From positions 1-20,427 of the IMG/VR virus record IMGVR_UViG_3300019360_000284: 20,427 nucleotides of DNA; one strand, 5' to 3'. This document shows, in pieces, positions 13,888 to 20,217 of the stretch (within the stretch, counting starts at the first letter, position 1; each line of letters begins with the position of its first letter). The stretch is from a virus. Under the pieces are notes generated by a model. It saw only the letters and a program-made list of their open reading frames with translations. It did not search any database and was not told the DNA's origin. The translations under genes and the position numbers were made by a program.

Positions 13888-14144
13888 GACCCTTCGCTCC
13901 CGCTCACGGCAGGCCCCTCGCCACGTTCGGCCAAGGCGGGCAGATCGAAGATGTCGTTGGGTGTCACTGCGCCCTCGGTGGCGCGGTACAGCCGGACAGC
14001 GGAGTCACGGTCGGGATAGACCTTGTCGGGGTGGCCCTGCGGCAGCGCCCACTTGCGCACCGTCGAGGGCGAGCGGTCGACCGCCTCCGCCAGCCGCGAG
14101 ATCGCGCCCCGACCGCCTTGCCTGATCCGTTCGTCCAGCCGCAT
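13884..14144 (-). CDS. Cro-like/YdaS-type small repressor
   Basis: This 86-aa protein has an N-terminal helix-turn-helix, ISRLAEAVDRSPSTVRKWAL (residues about 15-34), followed by DRDSAVRLYRATEGAVTPND, the arrangement seen in Cro and YdaS-type small phage repressors. It is encoded divergently from the XRE repressor, as expected for a Cro-CI pair. The ATG at 14144 lies 12 bp from a 13-bp operator-like dyad (14157-14169). A TTGACT/ACTAAT promoter with an operator in its spacer is about 60-85 bp upstream, so the XRE repressor probably shuts it off in the lysogen. It is the first gene of a two-gene operon that ends at the terminator at 13557. Confidence 0.75.
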   Translation of the reverse strand: MRLDERIRQGGRGAISRLAEAVDRSPSTVRKWALPQGHPDKVYPDRDSAVRLYRATEGAVTPNDIFDLPALAERGEGPAVSGSEGS

Positions 14145-14156
14145 CGCCTAGCCTTT

Positions 14157-14306
14157 GTCGCATGGTGACAAAACCGCACCACATTTAGTGGCTGGCGTAA
14201 TTAGTCGTATAACGACAGAATAAAGTCAAGCCCACGTCGGAATCGGGCTTGGCGACAGCCGCAATTCTGCCGGGAAACGGGCGTGCTAGTTCTATCGTGT
14301 GGCGAC
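14157..14306. promoter_or_regulatory. Switch control region: cro promoter and three operator-like dyads
   Basis: Three 13-bp dyads occur: GTCGCATGGTGAC (14157-14169), GTCGTATAACGAC (14204-14216, perfect 5-bp arms) and ATCGTGTGGCGAC (14294-14306). On the minus strand the second lies between TTGACT (14229-14224) and ACTAAT (14205-14200), spacer 18 bp, making a likely cro promoter blocked by repressor. The third ends 12 bp before the repressor start and could give autoregulation. A 7-bp inverted repeat, CAAGCCC with GGGCTTG (14227-14251), is also present. Confidence 0.65.
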
Positions 14307-14318
14307 CAAATAGCCCGC

Positions 14319-14693
14319 ATGGCGGGCCGCCCACCGAGCGAGAAAACCGGACCGTTTCCCAACAGGGTGCGGGAGCTTCGGCTCGCCGCCGGCATAACCC
14401 AGCGTGAACTCGCCGACCGCATCGGGCTGTCGCCCGGCCAGGTCGGCAAGATCGAGCGCGGCGAGAACAAGCTGCATAGCGTCCACGTGGAACGGCTCAG
14501 CCAGGCGCTTCGTTGCCAGCGTTGGGAACTATTCTCCGACGCCGCAAGCGCGACACAGACAGCCTTGCTAGCGCTGCTGGATCAGTTGTCGCCCGAGGAC
14601 CAGGACAGATTGCTCAACTTCGGTCGCGCGCTCGCGCAATCGGCGGCCCCCTCGGCCACGGACGCAGACAGCGCACGCCGCAAGGCCGGCTAG
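14319..14693 (+). CDS. XRE-family phage repressor (CI-like)
   Basis: This 124-aa protein has a textbook XRE helix-turn-helix at about residues 15-70: NRVRELRLAAGITQRELADR then LSPGQVGKIERGENKLHSV, followed by LSQALRCQRWELF. The C-terminal 50 residues form a short helical region (LLALLDQLSPEDQDRLLNFG) that may drive dimerisation. There is no LexA-type peptidase domain, so induction would not follow the RecA self-cleavage route. The ATG at 14319 has no ribosome binding site; a GTG at 14283 would add 12 residues. A leaderless transcript is possible. It is divergent from the Cro-like gene and flanked by operator-like dyads on both sides. Confidence 0.8.
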   Translation: MAGRPPSEKTGPFPNRVRELRLAAGITQRELADRIGLSPGQVGKIERGENKLHSVHVERLSQALRCQRWELFSDAASATQTALLALLDQLSPEDQDRLLNFGRALAQSAAPSATDADSARRKAG

Positions 14694-14700
14694 ACCGGCG

Positions 14701-14723
14701 GCGCGCTTCGGGCGCGCGTGTTT
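14701..14723 (+). terminator. Possible weak terminator after the repressor
   Basis: GCGCGC (14701-14706) and GCGCGC (14712-14717) form a short stem around TTCGG, followed by GTGTTT. It starts 7 bp after the repressor stop. The T-run is short, so its strength is doubtful. Confidence 0.4.
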
Positions 14724-14865
14724 ACCGATCGTTGACGAATCGTTCCACCCTGCCGCGCCCTTCTTACGCGCTGCCGCAAGCGCTTAGCGCCGGCAGTTTG
14801 CGTGACAATTCAACAAGATTCACCCGCAAATGGATAGATCGCCGGGCGTTTATGCACAGCTGTGG

Positions 14866-14930
14866 ATGTTCTATTTTGTCTTTTTACGACTTAATTCTGG
14901 TTGACTGATTTTGTCGTATAGCGACTTAAT
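14866..14930 (+). promoter_or_regulatory. Early promoter with two operator-like dyads
   Basis: TTGACT (14901-14906) and CTTAAT (14925-14930) are separated by 18 bp and enclose GTCGTATAGCGAC (14913-14925). This mirrors the cro promoter: same -35, same spacer, same dyad overlapping the -10. A second dyad, GTCTTTTTACGAC (14878-14890), is followed by another CTTAAT but lacks a good -35. The promoter points at the Cys-motif, parB-like and integrase operon, so the XRE repressor probably controls it. No other gene is seen between 14694 and 14980. Confidence 0.65.
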
Positions 14931-14980
14931 AAGACGGTCACCCGCCCTGCTACCGGGGCTCAACCATTGGGAACCGTCGA

Positions 14981-15259
14981 ATGCCTCTGCCGAAATGCGA
15001 GAACTGCGATAACTGGCGCCGCCGGCACCGCGATGCCCGCGAGGGCACATGCCACCTGCGCCCGCCGGCCGTGATCGTGTCGCCCGCGTCTTCCGGCGCG
15101 ATGAGCGCCTGGCCGATCACCTATGCCGACGACGGCTGCCGCGTTGGCTTCCTGCACAAACTGCCGCCCGCGCTCGAGGACGTATCGGAAAGTCCCGTCG
15201 TCGCACTGGCGCGCCGGGCGGCGCGGGGCGAGCCGCTGCTGCGAGGCGACCATGGCTAA
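14981..15259 (+). CDS. Small Cys-motif phage protein
   Basis: This 92-aa protein begins MPLPKCENCDNWRRRH, with Cys6 and Cys9, and has further cysteines at TCHLRPP (about residue 24) and GCRVGF (about 53). That spacing fits small phage proteins with a treble-clef or zinc-knuckle that usually start with C-x-x-C-x-x-W. It is the first gene behind the repressor-controlled early promoter. Its stop overlaps the parB-like start by 8 bp (ATGGCTAA). Only a weak GGGA site precedes the ATG. Function unknown, probably nucleic-acid or protein binding. Confidence 0.6.
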   Translation: MPLPKCENCDNWRRRHRDAREGTCHLRPPAVIVSPASSGAMSAWPITYADDGCRVGFLHKLPPALEDVSESPVVALARRAARGEPLLRGDHG

Positions 15260-16979
15260 GGCGTCCCAGACGCTGGCCGCGCGCGTCAAGGCGCGGCGCA
15301 CCGAGCGGGGCCTGTCCATGGCCGACGTCGTTGCGGTGGCGGCCAAGGGCAAGCATCGGCTGGGCAAGGCCACGATCTCCTCGATCGAGGCCGGCAAGCT
15401 CAATCCCAGCCTCGACGTCCTGCGCGCCGTGGCGGCCGGGCTGGACTGCCAGGTGTCCGACCTGGTCGACGGCCAGACGCACGCCGTGCGCATGGTGGCC
15501 GCCGGTCATCTGCGGCCCTCGCCGTTCAACCCGCGCAGCATCAAGGCCAGCAGCGATGGCTTGGACGGGTCCATCCAGGACGTGGGCGTGCTGCTGCCCC
15601 TGATCGCACGCCCGCTGCCGGCCGAGGACGGCACGCATCCCGGCGGTGCGCAGTTCGAGATCATCGCCGGCGAGCGGCGCTGGCGCAGCGCCATGGCCGT
15701 CCATGGCCCGAAGCACTTGTTGCCGGTGCGGATCTGCGAAGCCGACGACCGGACCGCACTGCGCCTGGCGCTCACGGAGAACATCCAGCGGGCCGACATG
15801 CACCCGCTCGATGTGGCCGAAGCCTTCAAGCGGCTTGCCGACCACGGCGACAGCACCGATCAGATCGCCGGCGCCTTCGGCAAGGGCAAGCGCGTGGTGC
15901 AGGAATACATCAGCGTCGCGCGCCACTGCACCAACGGAGCCAAGAATGCGCTGACATCGGGTTTCATTTCGATCAGCCATGCCATCGCGCTCGCCGGCGA
16001 ACGCGATGAGAAGCGACAGAACGAACTGGTCACCCGCGTTGCTCGAGAACGGCTCAGCGAGGACGACGTCCGCGCGGCGATCGCCGGCACCAAGGCCGTG
16101 ACGCGCGCGGCGGCGCCGCCAGCGACGGCAACATCACAGGCCGACATCGAGGACGTTCCCGGCGTCAAGAAGTGGCCGAAGCCGAACAAGAGCGGCGTTT
16201 ACAGCGAGGAGGAGCCGCACCTGCGCACGTACACGTTCAGTCACGCGCGCGGCACCATCGAGCTGCGGTTGTTGCAGATCGCCGCCGACAAGTGGATCGA
16301 GGCGCGCAGCGCCGAACATCCCGGAAGCGGTCGGGGCGGTCCTCTCACGGCCGACGTCACCTACAGCACCCTGACCTTCGCGCTGCGGGTTTCCTGCACC
16401 GACGCCTGCATCGATCTCGCCAACGGCTACGCCGGCGGCGCGCAGAGCTGGAGCAAAGCAGCGCGCAACGGCTGGGCCGAAATGATGGCGCGCTTTGCCA
16501 TCTGGGCCGAAAGCATCTTGCGCGCTCAGGGCGGCCTCTCGGCGCCTGAGTTGAAGCATTTCCGCACGCTGCTGGACGATCGCATCAACAAGGCGATCGA
16601 CAAGGGCAACAAGGCAGTAGAGGCCAAAGTCAGGGCGGCCGATGACGACCTGGTCGTGATGCCGCGCGGCGCCAAGCCGCCCCAACGGGAACAGCCTCAC
16701 GACGATGAAGGACCGGACGTGCTCTTCGACGCTGGCACGCGCTTTGTCGTCATCCACGGCGGCGTCGCCCAAATCGTTGAGAGCTTCAACGCGCTGGCGA
16801 GCTACGTGCTCGATGCCGGCGGCAATGTCGGCAAGCGGACGCCGGGTGTCCGACCCGGGCTGCGTGACCCGCGTGATTGGCTCGCCGGACGCGATGGTCA
16901 TCCGTTCCACTGGCAAGACACGTCGGGTGCGGTTTTTCCCACGATCGAAGTCTACGAGTTGTGGGAGCCGGCGCGGTGA
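15252..16979 (+). CDS. XRE-ParB fusion protein
   Basis: This 575-aa protein begins with an XRE-like helix-turn-helix (about residues 8-72; KARRTERGLSMADVV, ISSIEAGKLNPSLDVLRAV). It is followed by a ParB N-terminal domain: AAGHLRPSPFNPR at 83-95, FEIIAGERRWRSA at 135-147 with the G-E-R-R motif that binds CTP in ParB proteins, and LTENIQRADMHPLDVAEAF at 174-192. A second helix-turn-helix, STDQIAGAFGKGKRVVQEYI, is at 201-220. The 330-residue C-terminal part is unassigned. ParB proteins bind centromere-like sites and act as CTP-driven DNA clamps. No parA gene is next to it, so a regulatory or maintenance role is possible. The start is ATG 15252 with GAGGCG upstream; the longer frame from 15123 is unlikely because it overlaps the previous gene. 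Confidence 0.8.
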   Translation: MAKASQTLAARVKARRTERGLSMADVVAVAAKGKHRLGKATISSIEAGKLNPSLDVLRAVAAGLDCQVSDLVDGQTHAVRMVAAGHLRPSPFNPRSIKASSDGLDGSIQDVGVLLPLIARPLPAEDGTHPGGAQFEIIAGERRWRSAMAVHGPKHLLPVRICEADDRTALRLALTENIQRADMHPLDVAEAFKRLADHGDSTDQIAGAFGKGKRVVQEYISVARHCTNGAKNALTSGFISISHAIALAGERDEKRQNELVTRVARERLSEDDVRAAIAGTKAVTRAAAPPATATSQADIEDVPGVKKWPKPNKSGVYSEEEPHLRTYTFSHARGTIELRLLQIAADKWIEARSAEHPGSGRGGPLTADVTYSTLTFALRVSCTDACIDLANGYAGGAQSWSKAARNGWAEMMARFAIWAESILRAQGGLSAPELKHFRTLLDDRINKAIDKGNKAVEAKVRAADDDLVVMPRGAKPPQREQPHDDEGPDVLFDAGTRFVVIHGGVAQIVESFNALASYVLDAGGNVGKRTPGVRPGLRDPRDWLAGRDGHPFHWQDTSGAVFPTIEVYELWEPAR

Positions 16980-17332
16980 CGGCCGATCGCATCGCAGCGA
17001 CCGTGATCGAGGCTGTGCCCGATCCACTAGCCAAGGTGGGGCCGGCTGAAATCGCCAAGCTGTTCGGACGCGCGCCGTCGTGGTTTGACCGCACCGGCCA
17101 GCGCGCCCGGCTCTACGCGGCAGGCTTTCCCCGGCCGATCACACGCGGCCAGTGGCTCAAGCGCGACGTGGTCGCCTTCATCCTGCGCGCCAGCAACACC
17201 GACGGCCGGCCGCCGGCGCCGGCTGGGCAACCATCGCCGGCGCCGGTCGACGCGTTCACCGAGGTCATCGGTCGTACGCGCGAACACATGGCGCAACGCC
17301 GCAAAACCAGGGGAGAGAACCATGCCCGTTAA
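16976..17332 (+). CDS. AlpA/MerR-type helix-turn-helix protein
   Basis: The start is GTG 16976, overlapping the preceding stop (GTGA), with GGGAG about 9 bp upstream; the product is 118 residues. VGPAEIAKLFGRAPSWFDRT at about 18-37 and GFPRPITRGQWLKRDVVAFI at about 47-66 form the winged helix-turn-helix typical of AlpA and excisionase-like proteins, with the usual F-P-x-P loop and W-x-x-x-x-V end. The C-terminus is Pro-rich and then basic. It may act as excisionase or as transcription factor; the integrase lies downstream in the same operon, which favours excision control. Confidence 0.7.
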   Translation: MTADRIAATVIEAVPDPLAKVGPAEIAKLFGRAPSWFDRTGQRARLYAAGFPRPITRGQWLKRDVVAFILRASNTDGRPPAPAGQPSPAPVDAFTEVIGRTREHMAQRRKTRGENHAR

Positions 17333-17801
17333 CCAGGACCTGGCACTGACGGCGGCGCAGGAAGCCGTCGACAAGGTGCTGATCCGCGCCCGCGATCTGC
17401 TGTGCGCGACAGGCGTGTGGACGCAGGGCGCCTCGGCCCGCGACTGCTTCGGCAAGTGGGTCGCGACCCGCGACGAGGGCGCCGTGCAATGGTCGCTCGA
17501 TGGCGCGCTGTGGAGGGTCGCCGACACGGTTGCCGATGCCTACCTGGCCGGCATGTGCATCCGCAAGCTGCTCAACCTGCCGCTAGAAGATCCGACGGCG
17601 TTGTGGGCCTGGGGCGACGCGCCGGGCCGCACGCTCGACAGCATCCGCCGCGTGCTGGGGCAGGCGCGCTCGCAGATCCCCGAAATCGTGCAGGGCCGCA
17701 CCGTATCGGTGACGCGCGCGGTGCACGTCCACGTGCCCGTGCCGCTCGAACCGCCGCCGGCGCGCGCATCGGCACCACAACGAGCGAGAGCCGCACGATG
17801 A
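17322..17801 (+). CDS. Hypothetical 159-aa phage protein
   Basis: ATG 17322 has a strong AGGGGAGAG site 5 bp upstream and overlaps the previous gene by 11 bp. The protein is helical, with ARDCFGKWVATRDEGAVQWS and a following GALWRVADTVADAYLAG region that could pack as a small domain; the C-terminal 40 residues are Val/Pro/Arg-rich (HVHVPVPLEPPPARA) and probably disordered. I recognise no family. It is tightly coupled to the following 32-aa gene. Confidence 0.6.
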   Translation: MPVNQDLALTAAQEAVDKVLIRARDLLCATGVWTQGASARDCFGKWVATRDEGAVQWSLDGALWRVADTVADAYLAGMCIRKLLNLPLEDPTALWAWGDAPGRTLDSIRRVLGQARSQIPEIVQGRTVSVTRAVHVHVPVPLEPPPARASAPQRARAAR

Positions 17802-17896
17802 GCGCCTGGCTCAACCGCTGGCACAACGAAGTGATCCTCGCCGGCATCACCGCGCTGTGGATCGTCATGATGCTGTTGGAGGAAGGCACGCCATGA
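17798..17896 (+). CDS. 32-aa single-span membrane microprotein
   Basis: ATG 17798 overlaps the preceding stop (ATGA), and the TGA at 17894-17896 overlaps the next ATG at 17893 (ATGA). The peptide MSAWLNRWHNEV continues with one hydrophobic helix (ILAGITALWIVMMLL) and ends EEGTP. Two exact overlaps on either side make a real gene likely despite its size. Such one-helix peptides in phages are often inner-membrane proteins of unknown role; holin-like activity cannot be judged from this. Confidence 0.55.
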   Translation: MSAWLNRWHNEVILAGITALWIVMMLLEEGTP

Positions 17897-18174
17897 TCGC
17901 CTACGTCGACCCTGCCGGCCTCATCGGCCTCAGCTATACCCTGCCGCTGCCGGCACGCAGCATCGCGATCGCCGACGGCCACGACGACAGCGTGCGCGCG
18001 GCCGTCGCCTACTGGTGCACGCCAACCGATGACGGCCGGTGGCGCATGCGCCTGCCCTTCTGGGGCGCGCCCGGCTTCGATCGCCTGACGGCGTGGCGCC
18101 AGGAGATCATCGCCGACTGCATCGCCGAACGCGCGGCGTACCTGCAGCGCATCCAGGTGGAGGCGCTGACATGA
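17893..18174 (+). CDS. Hypothetical 93-aa phage protein
   Basis: The start is ATG 17893 (MIAYVDPAGLIGLSYTLPLP); an earlier ATG at 17857 lies inside the microprotein gene. The protein has a beta-rich first half and a second half with RWRMRLPFWGAPGFDRLTAW followed by a helix (ADCIAERAAYLQRIQVEALT). The stop overlaps the next ATG (ATGA). No family is recognised. Confidence 0.6.
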   Translation: MIAYVDPAGLIGLSYTLPLPARSIAIADGHDDSVRAAVAYWCTPTDDGRWRMRLPFWGAPGFDRLTAWRQEIIADCIAERAAYLQRIQVEALT

Positions 18175-18479
18175 CGCCCTTTCCGCGCGACGGATACGAG
18201 GTGTGGGCCGTGCCCACGCCGCCGAAGTGCAAACGGCCGAAGCACTGGCAACCGAAGCGCATCGGGATCTACATCACGCGCGAGCTCGCCGAGGCCGTCG
18301 TGTACTTCGAGAAGCGCTCGGTGTCGCGAGAGGTCCGGAGCATCGTCCGCTTTGAGATTCGGCGCGGCACGATCGGCATGTGCCGGGAGTGCGGCTGCAC
18401 CGATCGGCATGCCTGCCCTGACGGCTGCCACTGGGTCCAGCCCGACTTGTGTAGCGAGTGCACAGAGGTTGCTCCATGA
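18171..18479 (+). CDS. Phage protein with Cys-rich zinc-binding tail
   Basis: This 102-aa protein starts in an ATGA overlap. The N-terminal two thirds is basic (PPKCKRPKHWQPKRIGIYIT) with a helix including REVRSIVRFEIRRG. The C-terminal 35 residues carry a compact cysteine cluster: MCRECGCTDRHACPDGCHWV followed by PDLCSEC. The C-x-x-C-G-C-T, A-C-x-x-G-C-x-W-V and D-L-C-S-x-C elements are familiar from many phage and prophage proteins and should bind zinc. Function is unknown. Confidence 0.7.
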   Translation: MTPFPRDGYEVWAVPTPPKCKRPKHWQPKRIGIYITRELAEAVVYFEKRSVSREVRSIVRFEIRRGTIGMCRECGCTDRHACPDGCHWVQPDLCSECTEVAP

Positions 18480-18718
18480 CCACCAAAAACTCGCCGCTGC
18501 GCATGCTCAAAGCGCAGGCCGATCAGATCGCCGGCAAGCTCAAAGCGATCGAGCGCGACGCGCCGGCGGAAAAGAGCAGCATCAAAGTCGGCATCGTGAT
18601 GGACGACAAAACCATCACGATCGAAATGTCACTGGCGACTATCCGCAGCACGAGCACAGCAGGCATCGCCGAGTACATCCTCAATCAGATGCGAGAGGCG
18701 CACGATGCCGTCAACTAG
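18476..18718 (+). CDS. Hypothetical 80-aa phage protein
   Basis: ATG 18476 overlaps the preceding stop (ATGA); an ATG at 18458 is a less likely alternative. The protein has an N-terminal helix (LRMLKAQADQIAGKLKAIER), a beta-strand-like piece (IKVGIVMDDKTITIEMSL), and a C-terminal helix (STAGIAEYILNQMREAHD). It looks like a small folded alpha-beta protein. I cannot assign a function. Confidence 0.6.
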   Translation: MTTKNSPLRMLKAQADQIAGKLKAIERDAPAEKSSIKVGIVMDDKTITIEMSLATIRSTSTAGIAEYILNQMREAHDAVN

Positions 18719-18794
18719 GGAGTTGAATAGGAGGCTCTTCGTCATCGCGGCGGCCGCGCCCCACATCTACGCCTCTCGCATCATCGGCGATTGA
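18705..18794 (+). CDS. Possible 29-aa peptide before integrase
   Basis: An ATG at 18705, with GAGAGGCG upstream, opens a 29-codon frame (MPSTRELNRRLFVIAAAAPH, then IYASRIIGD) that ends 2 bp before the integrase ATG. It bridges the only gap in an otherwise gap-free operon, and its hydrophobic middle is plausible. It may be a leader peptide that couples translation into the integrase gene or just a chance frame. An unpaired AGGAGG lies inside it (18730-18735). Confidence 0.3.
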   Translation: MPSTRELNRRLFVIAAAAPHIYASRIIGD

Positions 18795-18796
18795 CC

Positions 18797-20215
18797 ATGC
18801 CCGCCGCCGCGCGCCATTTTGCCAGCATGGGCAAGATCGAGGTTCCCTATTTCAACATCCGTCCCAACAAGGATGGCACACGGCGCTTCCTGTTCCAGCC
18901 GAAGTCGACCGATCGGGCGGCGGGGTGGAAGGCGGTGCGGCTGCACGACGCGCACCACGTGCCGATCGCCGACGAGATCCAGGCGGCCGAGGCCTGCCGC
19001 AAGTGCGCCGACATCTACAAGCGCTGGCGCGAAGGCGATCGCAGTGTGTCGGCCGCCTGGATCGACGCCTGGGGCCTGGTGCGCGAGCCGCCGCCGGCGC
19101 CGGCGTCCAAGAAGCGCAAGCATCAGGCGACGCACGCCGTGCGCTATTTCGCGCCGGGCACGCTGGGCGCCGTCATCGCCGACTACAAGGCGTGGAAGCC
19201 GGCCATGCGGGTGATCGAGACCGAGGGCAACCGGCGCGGCAAGCGGCGCAAGGCCTACGGCGAGCTGGAGGCCAACACGCGGCGCACCTATGACGCGTGC
19301 CTGGATCTGCTGGAGGCGGCATGGGGCGATCGGCCGTGGCGCGCGATCAGCGCCCATGAGGCGCGCAAGTGGATCATGCTGCTGATCGACGAGGCGCCCT
19401 ACTTCGGCCACTACGTGATGCGGGTGGCGCGCCTGGTGCTGGCGATGACCCGGTTCATCCATCCCGAGGACCACCCCGGCCACGTGCCGCTGGGCGCCAA
19501 TCCCTTCCGCGAGCTGGCGGTGCCCAGCCCCGAAAGCGAGATCCTGCCGTGGCCCGGATCGCTGATCCATCCCTACGTCGCCTTCTGCGATGCCGCCGGC
19601 AAGCCCGGCGTCGGCGACTACGTGCTGTTCAACTCCTGGCTGGGCCAGCGCATCAACGACATGATCGCGCTGCCGGCTGACCGTTTCAGCCTGACGCGGC
19701 CGCTGTGGGTCGGCCAGCACAAGACCGGCGCCGACGTGGTGTTGCCCTGGTCGATGGTGCCCGAACTGCAGGCGCGCCACGCGCAGGCCGTGGAACGGCG
19801 CGCAGCGCGGGCGGTGCGGGCAACCACCTTCTTCTACGACGATCGCACCGGGCGGCCGTGGGCGCCGGACGAACTGAGCCGCGCCCATGCCGACCTGCGC
19901 AGCGGCTTCGGCTTCCTGCTGATGGCCGGCCGGCTCGATCGCACGACGCGCTGGCCGGCCGACTTCCTGGCCAAGCATTTCGAGGACGATCCTTTCGCCG
20001 TCGATTTCAGCCGGCTGGAGCTGCGCACCCTGCGCGCTACGGCCGTCACCCTGCTGGCCGACAAGGACGTGAGCCTGCGCGGCATCGCGGCCGTGACCGG
20101 CCACAGCCGCAACACGATCGAGCAGATCCTGTCGCGGCACTACCGCAAGCGCACCGCCCGCCAGGCCGGCGCCGCCTTCGCCAAGCGCCTGGCCAGCGAG
20201 GGCGGACAGTCGTGA
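18797..20215 (+). CDS. int: Tyrosine recombinase (phage integrase)
   Basis: This protein of about 472 residues would integrate and excise the phage genome. The N-terminus has an arm-binding-like region (FNIRPNKDGTRRFLFQP), and the core-binding helices lie in the middle (TRRTYDACLDLLEAAWGDR). The catalytic domain shows Arg285 in LGQRINDMIAL, Lys309 in GQHKTGADVV, Arg413 in LRTLRATAVTLL, His436 in AVTGHSRNTI and Tyr449 in SRHYRKRT (numbers from ATG 18797). The first His of the usual H-x-x-R box is Arg here. TTG 18791 is an alternative start and there is no clear ribosome binding site. A long minus-strand frame opposite is a shadow. Confidence 0.9.
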   Translation: MPAAARHFASMGKIEVPYFNIRPNKDGTRRFLFQPKSTDRAAGWKAVRLHDAHHVPIADEIQAAEACRKCADIYKRWREGDRSVSAAWIDAWGLVREPPPAPASKKRKHQATHAVRYFAPGTLGAVIADYKAWKPAMRVIETEGNRRGKRRKAYGELEANTRRTYDACLDLLEAAWGDRPWRAISAHEARKWIMLLIDEAPYFGHYVMRVARLVLAMTRFIHPEDHPGHVPLGANPFRELAVPSPESEILPWPGSLIHPYVAFCDAAGKPGVGDYVLFNSWLGQRINDMIALPADRFSLTRPLWVGQHKTGADVVLPWSMVPELQARHAQAVERRAARAVRATTFFYDDRTGRPWAPDELSRAHADLRSGFGFLLMAGRLDRTTRWPADFLAKHFEDDPFAVDFSRLELRTLRATAVTLLADKDVSLRGIAAVTGHSRNTIEQILSRHYRKRTARQAGAAFAKRLASEGGQS

Positions 20216-20217
20216 GC

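Noticed and set aside
18767-20140. A 457-codon minus-strand open frame opposite the integrase
   Set aside because: It is the antisense shadow of the integrase; the plus strand has all but one of the expected catalytic motif residues of a tyrosine recombinase.
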